64,000 bases of DNA from Oceanimonas pelagia (GTDB lineage: Bacteria; Pseudomonadota; Gammaproteobacteria; Enterobacterales; Aeromonadaceae). Position 1 is the first letter of the stretch. The number at the start of each line of letters is the position of its first letter. The notes below the pieces were generated by a model. The model worked only from the letters and a program-made list of their open reading frames with translations, was not told where the DNA came from and made no database searches. The DNA is taken from the NCBI RefSeq assembly GCF_030849025.1, contig NZ_CP118224.1:2278001-2342000 (forward strand), written 5' to 3'. Of the stretch, positions 37,303-47,912 are shown piece by piece. The translations under genes and the position numbers were made by a program.

Positions 37303-38193
37303 ATGCACGTTCATCTGGGTCCTCTTTTGTTTTTCTGGCCCCGCCGGCAGGTTGATGCGTTTTACCGGGCCGCCCTCGACACCCCCTGCCGGCGCATTTA
37401 TCTGGGGGAAACCGTCTGTCCCAAGCGCCGGGAGCTGAAAACGGTTGACTGGCTGGAATGGGCTCGTGAGCTGACCGCCGCCGGCAAGGAAGCGGTGCTG
37501 TCGACCCTGGCGCTGATCCAGACACCGGCGGAGCTGCGAGTCATTCAACAACTGTGTGAACAGGGCGGGCTGCAGATTGAGGCCAACGATCCGGGCACGG
37601 TGCAGCTGGCCCACGAGCATGGCCTGCCCTTTGTGGCCGGGCCGGCGCTCAATGTCTACAACCTGGACACACTGCGCATTTTGCTGGACAAGGGCATGAC
37701 CACCTGGGTACCGCCGGTGGAGCTGTCCCGGGACTGGCTGTTACGCATTCACCGGGCGGCGGAGGATGCCGGAGTGCGTGACCGCTTTCGGCTGGAAGTG
37801 TTCGGTTACGGCCACCTGCCCCTGGCCTGGTCGGCGCGCTGTTTTACCGCCCGGGCGGAGAACCGGCCCAAGGACGAATGCGGACTGATGTGCATCGACT
37901 ACCCCGCAGGGCGGCCTGTCAGCACTCAGGAAGGCCAGCCGGTGTTCAACCTGAACGGCATTCAGACCCAGTCCGGCTATTGCTACAACCTGATTAACGA
38001 TCGGGATGGCATGGCCGGCTGGGTGGACGCGGTGCGCATCAGCGCCCATAGTCCGGCGTGCCTGGAATGGATTGCCCGCTTCAATGCTCCCAACGGGAAG
38101 CCCTGGCCGCTGGCATCCCGCTACTGCAACGGTTACTGGAACCAGCTGCCGGGCATGGAGTGGCTGCCGGCCCCGGCCGGCATGGAAATCTGA
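37303..38193 (+). CDS. ubiV: UbiV, O2-independent ubiquinone hydroxylation partner
   Basis: 296-aa U32-family partner of UbiU (E. coli 292 aa). Cluster cysteines are Cys39 (GETVCPKRRE) and the C-x12-C-x3-C set in the SARCFTARAE and DECGLMC stretches. ATG at 37303 has TAGGAG 5 nt upstream; a longer frame exists but overlaps ubiU and is not needed. It is convergent with nlpI. Confidence 0.95.
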   Translation: MHVHLGPLLFFWPRRQVDAFYRAALDTPCRRIYLGETVCPKRRELKTVDWLEWARELTAAGKEAVLSTLALIQTPAELRVIQQLCEQGGLQIEANDPGTVQLAHEHGLPFVAGPALNVYNLDTLRILLDKGMTTWVPPVELSRDWLLRIHRAAEDAGVRDRFRLEVFGYGHLPLAWSARCFTARAENRPKDECGLMCIDYPAGRPVSTQEGQPVFNLNGIQTQSGYCYNLINDRDGMAGWVDAVRISAHSPACLEWIARFNAPNGKPWPLASRYCNGYWNQLPGMEWLPAPAGMEI

Positions 38194-38208
38194 ACAGGAG
38201 AAAGGAGT

Positions 38209-38233
38209 GGCCCGTCAGCGCTTGAGACGGGCC
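38209..38233. terminator. Hairpin between convergent ubiV and nlpI, weak terminator candidate
   Basis: GGCCCGTC/GACGGGCC, a perfect 8-bp stem with a 9-nt loop, overlaps the nlpI stop. There is no clear T run on either side, only CTCCTTTCTCC on the minus strand. Confidence 0.35.
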
Positions 38234-39090
38234 TGCTGGCCGATAAGATCCAGCTCCAGCAGGGCGTAGCGATGCTCGACAAAGTCGTAGATGTTGGTGG
38301 CCAGCGCCAGCTTGAGGTAGACCTCGGCCTGCTCGGGCTCGCCGTTGTGCTGGGCCCGCTTGGCCAGGTAGAAATAGGCCTCGCATAACATCTCGGCCAG
38401 CTCCTGGTTGTCCTGACTGCGCTCGGAAATACGGTTGAGCAGCGCTTCCGCAGTGAGCGTGCCCAGATAGACGTCGACAATGTCCCAGGCCCACTCCTCG
38501 CTGCCATACTGGGCACGATGGGCGGCCAGACGTTCCTGCGCCATGTCGGCATCAACCCGCTCCAGCGCCAGGTACCACCACAACAGACGATAGGGATCGT
38601 CCGGCTCCTTGTCGAGAAACACTTTCAGATCCCGCGCCGCCAGCTCGGGCCGGCCACCGTAATAGAGGGCGATGCCCCGGTTGAGGTTGGCATAGACATA
38701 ATCGGGGGCCAGCTCCAGGGCCGAGTCAAAGGCCTCGTAGGCTTCGTCAAACTCCTGATTCTGGGTCAGATAAACGCCGTTCAGGTTGTAAGCGTCGGCA
38801 AAGTCCGGCTGCTCGCGCAGGGCGCGGTTGAAGTCGAGCCGGGCCATGGCGCGCAGGCCCACCCGATCAAACACCACGCCGCGCTGAAAAAACAGCTCGG
38901 CCCGCTGCTCCGGGGTCAGCCCGGGCGCATTGAGCATCTGCCCCAGGCGGGCAATGCCCAGTTCGCTCTGGTAGGACACCTGCATCGGCACCGGCAACAC
39001 CAGGGTCGGCGTTACCACTTGGGGCGCACTGCAACCGGTCAGCATCACGCCCAGCAGGGCCAGCGGACCGAGCAAAAATCTGTGTTTCAA
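38215..39090 (-). CDS. nlpI: Lipoprotein NlpI, TPR adaptor of peptidoglycan hydrolases
   Basis: 291-aa outer-membrane lipoprotein (E. coli 294 aa) with lipobox LTGC at residues 17-20. It has several TPR motifs such as AELFFQRGVVFDRVGLRAMA and ADAYNLNGVYLTQNQEFDEA. In E. coli it docks Prc protease and endopeptidases such as MepS. Here it stands alone, not next to pnp as in enterics. Confidence 0.93.
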   Translation of the reverse strand: MKHRFLLGPLALLGVMLTGCSAPQVVTPTLVLPVPMQVSYQSELGIARLGQMLNAPGLTPEQRAELFFQRGVVFDRVGLRAMARLDFNRALREQPDFADAYNLNGVYLTQNQEFDEAYEAFDSALELAPDYVYANLNRGIALYYGGRPELAARDLKVFLDKEPDDPYRLLWWYLALERVDADMAQERLAAHRAQYGSEEWAWDIVDVYLGTLTAEALLNRISERSQDNQELAEMLCEAYFYLAKRAQHNGEPEQAEVYLKLALATNIYDFVEHRYALLELDLIGQQARLKR

Positions 39091-39221
39091 GAAGGCTCCG
39101 AACTTGTCTTGTTCTATGACCCCATGTTATGCAGCCGCAGGACGTTTGTCATGCTGCAAATGCAATCAATCTCAATAAAGGGGGTCAAAGGCGCGTTTCA
39201 GCATGTTTTAAAGGGCCAGAC

Positions 39222-39246
39222 AAAAAAGAAGCCCGAAGGCTTCTTT
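39222..39246 (-). terminator. Terminator of the queA-tgt-yajC-secDF operon
   Basis: GAAGCC/GGCTTC stem with a TTCG tetraloop on the minus strand, followed by TTTTTT, about 20 nt past the secF stop. Confidence 0.9.
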
Positions 39247-39264
39247 GATTTTGCATGACGGCGA

Positions 39265-40209
39265 TTACACCAGGGGCTCCTGATCCGCCCCTTCCTTTTC
39301 CACCACCGGCGGCAGCATGTGCTCCCGCTTCACCCCGAGCAGCATGGCCCAGGCACTGGCGATATAGATGGAAGAGTAGGTGCCGAACCCGATGCCCAGC
39401 AGCAGCGCGGTGGCAAAGCCGTGGATCAGGGCGCCGCCCTTCATGAACAGCGCCACCACCACCACCAGGGTGGTGGCCGAGGTGATCAGGGTCCGGCTCA
39501 GGGTATCGGTAATGGCCTCGTCAAACACCCGGGCCGTGGTGGCTTCACGTACCCGGCGGAAGTTTTCCCGTACCCGGTCAAACACCACTATGGTGTCGTT
39601 GAGGGAATAACCCACCACGGTCAGCAATGCCGCCACTATGGTGAGATCCACCTCGATCTGCAGCCAGGAAAACACCCCCAGGGTGATGATTACATCGTGG
39701 GCCAGCGACAGCACGGCACCGGACGCCAGCCGCCACTCAAAGCGCATGCCCACGTAAACGAGAATGCACAACAGCGCCACCAGAATGGCCAGGCCGCCCT
39801 GCTCCGCCAGCTCCTTGCCGATGGACGGGCCGACGAACTCCAGCCGTTTCATCTCGGCGTCAGCCGACAACCGCTGCATGGCGGACAATACCGCATCGCC
39901 CTGCTGCTGCACATTGGCGCCTTCCTGGGGCGGCATGCGAATGAGCAGATCCCGGCTGGTACCAAAATGCTGCACGGTGGCGCCGCTCAGGCCGGCATCG
40001 TCCAGTTGCGCGCGCACGCCGTCCAGCGCCACCGCCTGTTCAAAGGCCACTTCCACGACGGTGCCGCCGGTAAAGTCCAGGCCCCAGTTCAGGCCCCGGG
40101 TGGCCAGGCTGAAAAAGCACAGGCCAATCAGCACCAGCGACAGCACGGTGGCCCCCCTGGAAAAGCGCATAAAGGGCAGCGGCTCTTTGGTCTTGAGGAT
40201 TTCAAACAT
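39265..40209 (-). CDS. secF: Protein translocase subunit SecF
   Basis: 314-aa inner-membrane protein with six membrane helices (E. coli 323 aa). With SecD it uses the proton gradient to help proteins leave SecYEG. Visible marks: RGLNWGLDFTGGTVVEV (first periplasmic domain), VVGYSLNDTIVVFDRVREN, and a final membrane helix pair ending LLGVKREHM. It lies 12 nt after secD. Confidence 0.97.
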   Translation of the reverse strand: MFEILKTKEPLPFMRFSRGATVLSLVLIGLCFFSLATRGLNWGLDFTGGTVVEVAFEQAVALDGVRAQLDDAGLSGATVQHFGTSRDLLIRMPPQEGANVQQQGDAVLSAMQRLSADAEMKRLEFVGPSIGKELAEQGGLAILVALLCILVYVGMRFEWRLASGAVLSLAHDVIITLGVFSWLQIEVDLTIVAALLTVVGYSLNDTIVVFDRVRENFRRVREATTARVFDEAITDTLSRTLITSATTLVVVVALFMKGGALIHGFATALLLGIGFGTYSSIYIASAWAMLLGVKREHMLPPVVEKEGADQEPLV

Positions 40210-40221
40210 CGCTCAGCCTCC

Positions 40222-42075
40222 TCATATCGACAGCTTCTTGAGACGCTTGCCGCCCCAGAGCAGGTTGACCAGGGCCCGGGTACCGACAATGGCGGTAAAC
40301 ATGGAGGCCAGAATGCCGATCATCAGGGTCACGGCAAAGCCCTTGATGGGGCCGGTGCCGACCGCAAACAGAATGATGGCGGTAATAAAGGTGGTGATAT
40401 TGGCATCGGTAATGGTGCCAAAGGCCTTTTCATAGCCCATGTGAATGGCCTGCTGAATGCTGCGGCCGTCCCGCAATTCCTCGCGGATACGCTCGAAGAT
40501 CAGCACGTTGGCATCCACCGACATGCCGATGGTGAGCACGATACCGGCAATGCCCGGCAGGGTCATGGTCGCCCCCGGCACCATGGACATGACCCCGATG
40601 ATGATCACCAGGTTGGCCAGCAGCGCCAGGTTGGCCACCAGACCGAACTTGCGATAGTAGATGCTCATGAACAGCACCACCGCCAGCAGGCCGTAGATCA
40701 TGGCCATCAGGCCGTTTTCCACGTTCTGCTGACCCAGGCTCGGGCCAATGGTGCGCTCTTCCACGATCTGAATGGGCGCAATCAGGGCACCGGCACGCAA
40801 CAGCAGGGCCAGGTTCTGGGCCTCGGCCATGGAGTCGATGCCGGTAATACGGAAGCTGCGGCCCAGCCGGGACTGAATGGTGGCCACGTTGATCACTTCC
40901 TGCTCCTTGCGAAGAACAGGCTTGCCATCGGCGCCGGGCTCACCACCGGGCTTGTACTCGGTGAATACCGTGGCCATGGCGCGGCCCACATTGTCCTTGG
41001 TGAAATCGGCCATGCGGCTGCCACCGGGGGCATCCAGACTGATGTTCACCTGCGGGCGGCTGAACTCGTCCATGCCGGAGTTGGCATCGACGATATGCTC
41101 ACCGGTGAGGATCACCCGCTTTTGCAGCACCACGGCACGGCCGCTGCGATCGGTGAACAGCTCGGAGCCCGGCGGTACCCGGCCTGCGGCCGCCGCGGCG
41201 GCATCGGCGCGCTCGTCCACCAGACGGAATTCCAGGGTGGCGGTGGCGCCGAGAATTTCCTTGGCGCGGGCGGTGTCCTGAATACCCGGCAGTTGCACCA
41301 CGATACGGTCGGCGCCCTGGCGCTGTACCAGCGGCTCGGCCACGCCCAGCTCATTCACCCGGTTGCGGATGATGGTGATGTTCTGCTGCAGGGCGTATTC
41401 CTTTACTTCCTTCAGCCGCTGCTCGCTCATCACCGCCAGCAGGCCAAAGCTGTCACCGCTGTTCTGAGTGCTGAACACCAGATCCGGGTAGCGCTGGCGC
41501 AGGTGGCTGATGGCCTTGTCGCGGGTGGCTTCATCACGGAACACCACCAGGGTGCCGCCGTCGCGGTTAAGCACACCGGAATAGCGCAGCCGCTCCTGAC
41601 GCAGCTCGGTACGAAAGTCCTGCACCGTCTGCTCCTGCACCCGGTTCAGGGCCTCGGCCATGTCCACTTCCATCAGAAAGTGCACGCCACCCCGCAAATC
41701 CAGACCCAGCTTGAGGGGGCCGGCGCCGATGGCTTCCAGCCAGGCGGGGGTGGACGGGGCCAGGTTGAGGGCGGTGACGTAGTCGTCGCCCAGGGCCTCG
41801 GTCACCAGATCCTTGCCCCTGAGCTGATCATCGGTATTGCGAAAACGAATAAGCAACTGGTCGTTTTCCAGGGCGGCGCTTTTTACCTCGATGCCGGCCT
41901 GGGTCAGGCTTTGCTGGGCCTTGACCAGAATGTCGGAAGAAACCTGGGTTCCGCGGCTGCCGGACACCTGAAGCGCCGGATCTTCACCAAACAGGTTGGG
42001 TGCTGCATAAAGAAAACTGATGGTGATCACCAGGATCACCATCAAGTATTTCCACAGCGGATATCGATTCAACAC
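40222..42075 (-). CDS. secD: Protein translocase subunit SecD
   Basis: 617-aa partner of SecF (E. coli 615 aa) with one N-terminal membrane helix, a large periplasmic P1 head and five C-terminal helices. Motifs: [52 protein letters not shown] and the final [16 protein letters not shown] region. It lies between yajC and secF. Confidence 0.98.
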   Translation of the reverse strand: MLNRYPLWKYLMVILVITISFLYAAPNLFGEDPALQVSGSRGTQVSSDILVKAQQSLTQAGIEVKSAALENDQLLIRFRNTDDQLRGKDLVTEALGDDYVTALNLAPSTPAWLEAIGAGPLKLGLDLRGGVHFLMEVDMAEALNRVQEQTVQDFRTELRQERLRYSGVLNRDGGTLVVFRDEATRDKAISHLRQRYPDLVFSTQNSGDSFGLLAVMSEQRLKEVKEYALQQNITIIRNRVNELGVAEPLVQRQGADRIVVQLPGIQDTARAKEILGATATLEFRLVDERADAAAAAAGRVPPGSELFTDRSGRAVVLQKRVILTGEHIVDANSGMDEFSRPQVNISLDAPGGSRMADFTKDNVGRAMATVFTEYKPGGEPGADGKPVLRKEQEVINVATIQSRLGRSFRITGIDSMAEAQNLALLLRAGALIAPIQIVEERTIGPSLGQQNVENGLMAMIYGLLAVVLFMSIYYRKFGLVANLALLANLVIIIGVMSMVPGATMTLPGIAGIVLTIGMSVDANVLIFERIREELRDGRSIQQAIHMGYEKAFGTITDANITTFITAIILFAVGTGPIKGFAVTLMIGILASMFTAIVGTRALVNLLWGGKRLKKLSI

Positions 42076-42099
42076 GCTGTGCTCCTCGACAGGAAAGAA

Positions 42100-42429
42100 T
42101 TAGAGGGACTGAATGGAGCCCTTGGGCAGGACGGCGGTGATGAAGTCCTTCTTGATGGTCACCTGGCTCTGCTCGCTCAGGCTCAGTACCACATAGTCGT
42201 TGTCGGCGGAGATCTTGGCAATCTTGCCCACCAGGCCACCGTTGGTGAGCACTTCGTCACCCTTGCTCAGGGAGGCCATCAGGTTCTTGTGCTCTTTAAC
42301 CCGCTTGGACTGAGGGCGGAAGATCATGAAGTAGAAGATCAGGCCGAACACGACCAGCATGATGATCATTTCCATACCGCCACCGGCGGCACCGCCACCC
42401 TGGGCGTAAGCACTGGAGATAATATCCAT
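42100..42429 (-). CDS. yajC: Sec translocon accessory protein YajC
   Basis: 109-aa membrane protein with one N-terminal helix at about 18-40 (MEMIIMLVVFGLIFYFMIFR) and the conserved RPQSKRVKEHKNLMASL. It associates with SecDF. Position tgt-yajC-secD is conserved across gammaproteobacteria. Confidence 0.97.
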   Translation of the reverse strand: MDIISSAYAQGGGAAGGGMEMIIMLVVFGLIFYFMIFRPQSKRVKEHKNLMASLSKGDEVLTNGGLVGKIAKISADNDYVVLSLSEQSQVTIKKDFITAVLPKGSIQSL

Positions 42430-42461
42430 TCTTGCAGTTTCCTCGTTATGGTTAAAAGCCG

Positions 42462-43607
<1,146 letters not shown>

Positions 43608-43682
43608 TTACCTCACTGGCCGGAGAAACAGTCCGACCTTTAATATCGGGGATTAGGGAATAGTGATTAGTTGTAGGTACCT

Positions 43683-43704
43683 GTAGGCCCGAATTTATTC
43701 GGGC
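43683..43704 (+). repeat. REP-like palindrome headed by GTAG, copy 1
   Basis: GTAG followed by GCCCGAAT, a TT loop and ATTCGGGC, a perfect 8-bp stem. GTAG ahead of a palindrome is the layout recognised by REP-associated tyrosine transposases (RAYTs). Confidence 0.7.
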
Positions 43705-43729
43705 AATACCGTTGGCGGCTGCCATGTTC

Positions 43730-43751
43730 GCCCCACTAAAGTGGGGCCTAC
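43730..43751 (-). repeat. REP-like palindrome headed by GTAG, copy 2, inverted
   Basis: On the minus strand GTAG is followed by GCCCCACT, a TT loop and AGTGGGGC, a perfect 8-bp stem. With copy 1 it forms a head-to-head pair like a BIME. Stem sequences differ between copies, but heads and loops are shared. Confidence 0.7.
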
Positions 43752-43769
43752 AAACCCCTTAACCAGTCC

Positions 43770-44831
43770 CTATTCCCCAGTCCCCATTCCCTGTTGTCGA
43801 GTAATAAACATGGCGTCGCCGTAGCTGAAGAAACGGTAACGCTCGGCCACCGCCTGACGGTAGGCTTCCATAATATGATCCCGGCCGGCAAAGGCACTGA
43901 CCAGCATGATCAGGGTCGACTCCGGCAGGTGAAAGTTGGTCACCATGGCGTCCACCAGCTGAAAACGGTAGCCGGGGTAAATAAAGATGTCGGTGTCACC
44001 ATAGAAGGGCGCCAGAGGCTCGCCCCTGGCCAGGCTGGCCTGGGCCGCGCTTTCCAGCGACCGTACCGAGGTGGTGCCCACGGCAATCACCCGGCCGCCC
44101 CGGGCTTGAGTGGCCTCGATTTGCGCCACCACTTCGGCGGGCACTTCGATGTATTCCGCGTGCATTTTGTGCTCGAGCACGTTGTCGACCCGCACCGGCT
44201 GAAAGGTGCCCGCGCCCACGTGCAGGGTAATAAAGGCCAGTTCGGCGCCCTTGGCACGCAAGGCATTCAGCAGCGGCTCGTCGAAGTGCAGGCCGGCGGT
44301 GGGCGCGGCCACGGCGCCGGGCTTTTCGTTGTAAACGGTCTGGTAGCGTTCCTTGTCGGCGTCGGTGTCGGGCCGGTCAATATAGGGCGGCAGCGGCATG
44401 TGCCCCACCGCTTCCAGGATCTCCAGCACGGTGCGCGGGTCGTGGAATTCGATTTCAAACAGGGCATCGTGGCGGGCCACCATGGTGGCCCGTACGTCGG
44501 GCTCGAGGATCAGCTCGGTGCCGGGCTTGGGCGCCTTGGAAGCGCGCACATGGGCCAGTACCCGCTTGTCGTCGAGCATGCGCTCCACCAGCACTTCCAG
44601 CCTGCCACCGCTGGCCTTGCGGCCGAACAGCCGGGCCGGAATGACCCGGGTGTTGTTGAACACCAGCAGATCGCCGGGATTGATCAGGTCCAGAATGTCG
44701 CCAAAGCGGCCGTGTACCAGATTGCCAGTATTACCGTCCAGCTGCAGCAGCCGGCTGGCGGTGCGCTCGGGCATGGGGTGGCGGGCAATGAGTTCATCGG
44801 GAAGTTCAAAGGAAAAATCTTGGACCTGCAT
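43770..44831 (-). CDS. queA: tRNA preQ1(34) S-adenosylmethionine ribosyltransferase QueA
   Basis: 353-aa enzyme that transfers and isomerises the ribose of SAM onto preQ1 in tRNA to make epoxyqueuosine (E. coli 356 aa). Motifs: FDLPEELIARHP-like start ([13 protein letters not shown]), [15 protein letters not shown]-like stretch as [15 protein letters not shown], and [11 protein letters not shown]. The core ends normally at [12 protein letters not shown]; the final residues after QQ, GMGTGE, and the TAG stop are encoded by the heptamer repeat, so the native C-terminus has been replaced. It is upstream of tgt. Confidence 0.96.
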   Translation of the reverse strand: MQVQDFSFELPDELIARHPMPERTASRLLQLDGNTGNLVHGRFGDILDLINPGDLLVFNNTRVIPARLFGRKASGGRLEVLVERMLDDKRVLAHVRASKAPKPGTELILEPDVRATMVARHDALFEIEFHDPRTVLEILEAVGHMPLPPYIDRPDTDADKERYQTVYNEKPGAVAAPTAGLHFDEPLLNALRAKGAELAFITLHVGAGTFQPVRVDNVLEHKMHAEYIEVPAEVVAQIEATQARGGRVIAVGTTSVRSLESAAQASLARGEPLAPFYGDTDIFIYPGYRFQLVDAMVTNFHLPESTLIMLVSAFAGRDHIMEAYRQAVAERYRFFSYGDAMFITRQQGMGTGE

Positions 44832-45015
44832 AACTACCTCTGTGTAAGACGAGCGCTAGTCTAGTGAGCGCACCCTGAGGGATCAAGGCAATTCGATGTT
44901 GAAGCCAGGGCCCCGCCGCGGTGAAAACCGGGCAATCTTTGCGGTGAGCGTGATCCCGGTCAGGTTACTCAAGCATGGTGTTGGGCTATCTTGATATAAA
45001 AAGAGGAGAACCACT

Positions 45016-45528
45016 ATGGCCGCCATCGTTTCCGAGATCATGTCATCCCGCGTGCTGGGGCTGCCTCCTTCGGCTACCCTGGCCGACGCCCGCACCCTGA
45101 TGCAGCGCCATCATATTCGCCATCTGCCGGTGCTGGAGCAGGATCGGCTGGTGGGACTGGTCAGCCAGCGGGACATTCTCGCCGCTCAGGAGTCGAGCCT
45201 GGAGCAGGGACGCAACGGCCAGTTTCTGGAGCAGCACACCCTCTCGGAGATCATGAAAACCGGGGTCACCACCGTCAGCCCCCGGGCCGGCATTCGCGAG
45301 GCGGCGCTGTATCTGCAAAAACACAAGTACGGCTGCCTGCCGGTAGTGGACAGGGGCCGGCTGGTGGGCATTGTCACCGACAGCGACTTCGTCGCCGTGG
45401 CCATTCACCTGCTGGAAGTGCTCGACAACCAGCTGGCCGAGCAGGACGACGGGCTTGACGCCGGCGAGCTGGACGAGCTGCAGGCCGAGACCGAAGGCTT
45501 TGAATACCGGGACGACTCCCCCCGCTGA
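45016..45528 (+). CDS. Protein with paired CBS domains
   Basis: 170-aa cytoplasmic protein with two CBS motifs in tandem: about residues 8-60 (MSSRVLGLPPSATLADARTL, HLPVLEQDRLVGLVSQRDIL) and about 80-135 (IMKTGVTTVSPRAG, CLPVVDRGRLVGIVTDSDFV). Such pairs bind adenine nucleotides and act as energy sensors or regulatory modules. The C-terminal 35 residues are acidic. GAGGAG precedes the ATG by 8 nt, and a TATAAA at 44995-45000 may be the -10. The next gene starts directly after the stop codon. Confidence 0.88.
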   Translation: MAAIVSEIMSSRVLGLPPSATLADARTLMQRHHIRHLPVLEQDRLVGLVSQRDILAAQESSLEQGRNGQFLEQHTLSEIMKTGVTTVSPRAGIREAALYLQKHKYGCLPVVDRGRLVGIVTDSDFVAVAIHLLEVLDNQLAEQDDGLDAGELDELQAETEGFEYRDDSPR

Positions 45529-46116
45529 ATGAATTACCTAGCTCACCTGCACCTGGCCGAACTCAGCGGCACCAGCCTGGCCGGCGCCCTGCTGGGGGAA
45601 TATGCCCGGGGCGCCGTGGAACCATCCTTGCCGGTGCGCCTGCAAACCGGCATTGTGCTGCACCGGCGTATCGACAGCTTTACCGACGCCCACCCGCTGC
45701 ACATGGCCAGAGTGCGCGCGTTGCCGCCCCCCTTTCGCCGCTTTGGCGGCATTATCACCGACATGATGTTCGATCATTTTCTGGCCCGGCACTGGCCGCG
45801 CTTTCACGCTCAGCCCCTTGAGCAGTTTGTGCAAGAGATCCATGCCGAACTGCAGCCAGACCGGCACTGGCCCGAGGCCATGGTGCAGCTGGTCATGCGC
45901 ATGGAGCAAAGCGGGCTGCTGCTGCACTACCGGGAATTCGACGGCATCGTAACGGCCCTTACCCGCATCGACCGGCGTTTTCAACGGCCCACGCCCCTGC
46001 CTCAGTGCCGTGCATTGCTGGAGCAGCATTACACCGACTTTGAACAGGCCTTTCTCGGCTTCTACCCCGAGCTGGAGAAGTTCGTCTTACGCCAGGCCCG
46101 GGGGTTGGCGGGATAG
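45529..46116 (+). CDS. acpH: ACP phosphodiesterase family protein (AcpH-like)
   Basis: 195-aa protein of the HD-like ACP phosphodiesterase family, which removes 4'-phosphopantetheine from acyl carrier protein. It starts MNYLAHLHLAELSGTSLAGALL, close to the E. coli AcpH start. HRRIDSFTDAHP and ITDMMFDHFLARHW carry the conserved His and Asp residues. It begins right after the CBS gene stop with no gap, so translation should be coupled. Its last 55 bp overlap the convergent kinase gene. Confidence 0.85.
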   Translation: MNYLAHLHLAELSGTSLAGALLGEYARGAVEPSLPVRLQTGIVLHRRIDSFTDAHPLHMARVRALPPPFRRFGGIITDMMFDHFLARHWPRFHAQPLEQFVQEIHAELQPDRHWPEAMVQLVMRMEQSGLLLHYREFDGIVTALTRIDRRFQRPTPLPQCRALLEQHYTDFEQAFLGFYPELEKFVLRQARGLAG

Positions 46117-47912
46117 AAGCAGTCAGGCTGCACCGGCTGGTGGGTAAAGAAGCGGGTGTTTTTGCAGGGCAGTTTCATAAAACCACCCACGCCCTGATCA
46201 TCGATCAGCGGAATATACTCCACGATTTGCGCCAGCAGGGCGGCAAATTCGGCCTCGGCGGCGGCGTCCAGCAGCCGGTAGTAACTGTGCAGTTTCAGAT
46301 GCTCGGACGTCACTTCAAAGATAATGCAGCCGCTGTGGTGGATCTGGTTGAGCCGGGTAATCACCGCCATGATCTCCGCGGGCAGCACCAGCTGTTCGTC
46401 GGGATCCCGGCCGTCTTCAAAGTAGGAGTGGGGCTGACGATCGGCACCGGTGTCGGGCCGGTCCGCCAGCCGGTAGGGAATGCGCATGTCCACAGGCGGC
46501 ACAAAGGGCTGGCCGGGGCCGCTGCGACTCAGATGCAGGGTGTTGCGAGCATTGAACAGGCAGGCCTTGAACACCCCGGTTTTGGTAATGGCCCGGGCCA
46601 GGGTCACCACATTGTTGACCGCCACGGCGAAGGCCGGCAACAGGCTGGCGTCGTAAAGGTTGAGGCTGGAGTCGATATCCACTCCCTGCTTGTGCCAGTG
46701 CAGCGCCAGCCCGCCCATCACCGGATAGCGCCCCAGCCGGCTCACCGCCGCCACAAAGGCCTTTTCGGTTTCCCCCATCCCCTCCAGATATTGCTTGTAG
46801 TAGCGTTCAAGCTGGGCATCGGTCACCTGATGAATGTCTTGCCGCTCGCTGCGTTCGCGCAGAAAGGACTTGCGCGAGGAATACACCACGGTGTCGATGT
46901 CCCGCGTGTCCGTGCCCGGCCACACCGGCAACTGCGGGCTGTCGTCAAACAGCGGCAGCTCGGGCAGCACCAGTTGCCTGAGCCGGGGCATGGCCTTCAG
47001 CCAGTAGTCGCCGGCCCGGCGGCGGCGCTCGGGATCGTCATCAAGCAGGGCATCCAGCAGCCGGGCGAACTCTTGGGGCAGCCCCAGGCTGGTGGCGGGC
47101 ATGGCCTTGCGGCCAAAACGGCAGGCCTGCCCCGAGGCCAGGGCATAGAGGGTGCCGGCCACGCCCTGCTCGTCAAAGCGGGGGCTCGACAGGGCGCCTG
47201 CCAGCTGCTCCGGGCCGATAAAATACACATCGCCCATGCGGGCGTTGGACTGCTGCAGATCCCCCGAGAGCAGCGCCAGCCCGCGCGCTCCCGCCCAGTG
47301 GCCCTCGGCGTCCAGCTGGGCAAACACCGACGAGCCCCAGTCCACCAGGCTGATGCGCCCGCTGCATGAGTCATACATGATGTTGGAGGGCTTGATATCA
47401 CCGTGCACCACCGGCGCCGGCTCGCCGTCCCGAGTATGCCGGCGCAGGGCCAGCAGTATGTCCGCCAGCTGGGCGGCGATGTCGATGATCTCCCGGGCCG
47501 ACAGTCGGCCCCGGCGCAGGCTGTAATGCTCCAGATCTTCCCCCGGCGCCCGGCTCATCAGCAAAATGCCCTGGCGACCGCGCAGGGCATAGGCAATATA
47601 CTCGGGCACCAGCGGATGGCGCACGCAGGACAGCATATAGGCCTCGTCCGCCAGCCGCTCGCGCACCGCCTCGGGCAGGTCGAGTCGGGAAAACTTGAAT
47701 GCCACCTGCTCGCCGTTTTCACCGGTGCCGGCAAAGGTAAAGCCGTATACCCCCTTGCCCGCCAGGGTGATGTCGCGGTAGCCGAGCTTTTCCAGCTCGG
47801 CCTGGCACAGGGCAATCCAGTCTTTCAGTTTTTGCGCATCGTTGGCGCTCAGCAGATAGATGGACTGCTCTTCGGGAATATAGAAGTTGCCCAGGGCATC
47901 CATGGCCGGCAT
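46062..47912 (-). CDS. Hanks-type Ser/Thr protein kinase coupled to the bkd operon
   Basis: 616-aa soluble protein with a eukaryotic-like kinase domain in the N-terminal half and an unrecognised C-terminal half of about 270 residues. Kinase hallmarks: Gly loop AGKGVYGF (51-58), ATP lysine Lys73 in VAFKFSRL, Glu90 in the alpha-C helix, catalytic loop HGDIKPSNIM (His170, Asp172, Lys174, Asn177) and DWG in place of DFG with Asp191. All catalytic residues are present, so activity is expected. No membrane helix or PASTA repeat is seen. The start ATG shares one base with the bkdB stop (TGATG), giving translational coupling to the dehydrogenase. The target is unknown; see the finding. Confidence 0.85.
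   Translation of the reverse strand: MPAMDALGNFYIPEEQSIYLLSANDAQKLKDWIALCQAELEKLGYRDITLAGKGVYGFTFAGTGENGEQVAFKFSRLDLPEAVRERLADEAYMLSCVRHPLVPEYIAYALRGRQGILLMSRAPGEDLEHYSLRRGRLSAREIIDIAAQLADILLALRRHTRDGEPAPVVHGDIKPSNIMYDSCSGRISLVDWGSSVFAQLDAEGHWAGARGLALLSGDLQQSNARMGDVYFIGPEQLAGALSSPRFDEQGVAGTLYALASGQACRFGRKAMPATSLGLPQEFARLLDALLDDDPERRRRAGDYWLKAMPRLRQLVLPELPLFDDSPQLPVWPGTDTRDIDTVVYSSRKSFLRERSERQDIHQVTDAQLERYYKQYLEGMGETEKAFVAAVSRLGRYPVMGGLALHWHKQGVDIDSSLNLYDASLLPAFAVAVNNVVTLARAITKTGVFKACLFNARNTLHLSRSGPGQPFVPPVDMRIPYRLADRPDTGADRQPHSYFEDGRDPDEQLVLPAEIMAVITRLNQIHHSGCIIFEVTSEHLKLHSYYRLLDAAAEAEFAALLAQIVEYIPLIDDQGVGGFMKLPCKNTRFFTHQPVQPDCFYPANPRAWRKTNFSSSG

Larger units (their letters stand above)
43648..43796. 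repeat. Heptamer array 3, inverted pair flanking two REP-like palindromes
   Basis: The left arm, 43648-43671, reads GGGGATTA, GGGAATA, GTGATTA. The right arm, 43761-43796, is C-rich and on the minus strand reads GGGAATG, GGGACTG, GGGAATA, GGGACTG. Between them are two GTAG palindromes. The right arm is the 3' end of queA, giving it the residues GMGTGE and the TAG stop. The island sits inside the queA-tgt transcription unit. Confidence 0.85.
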
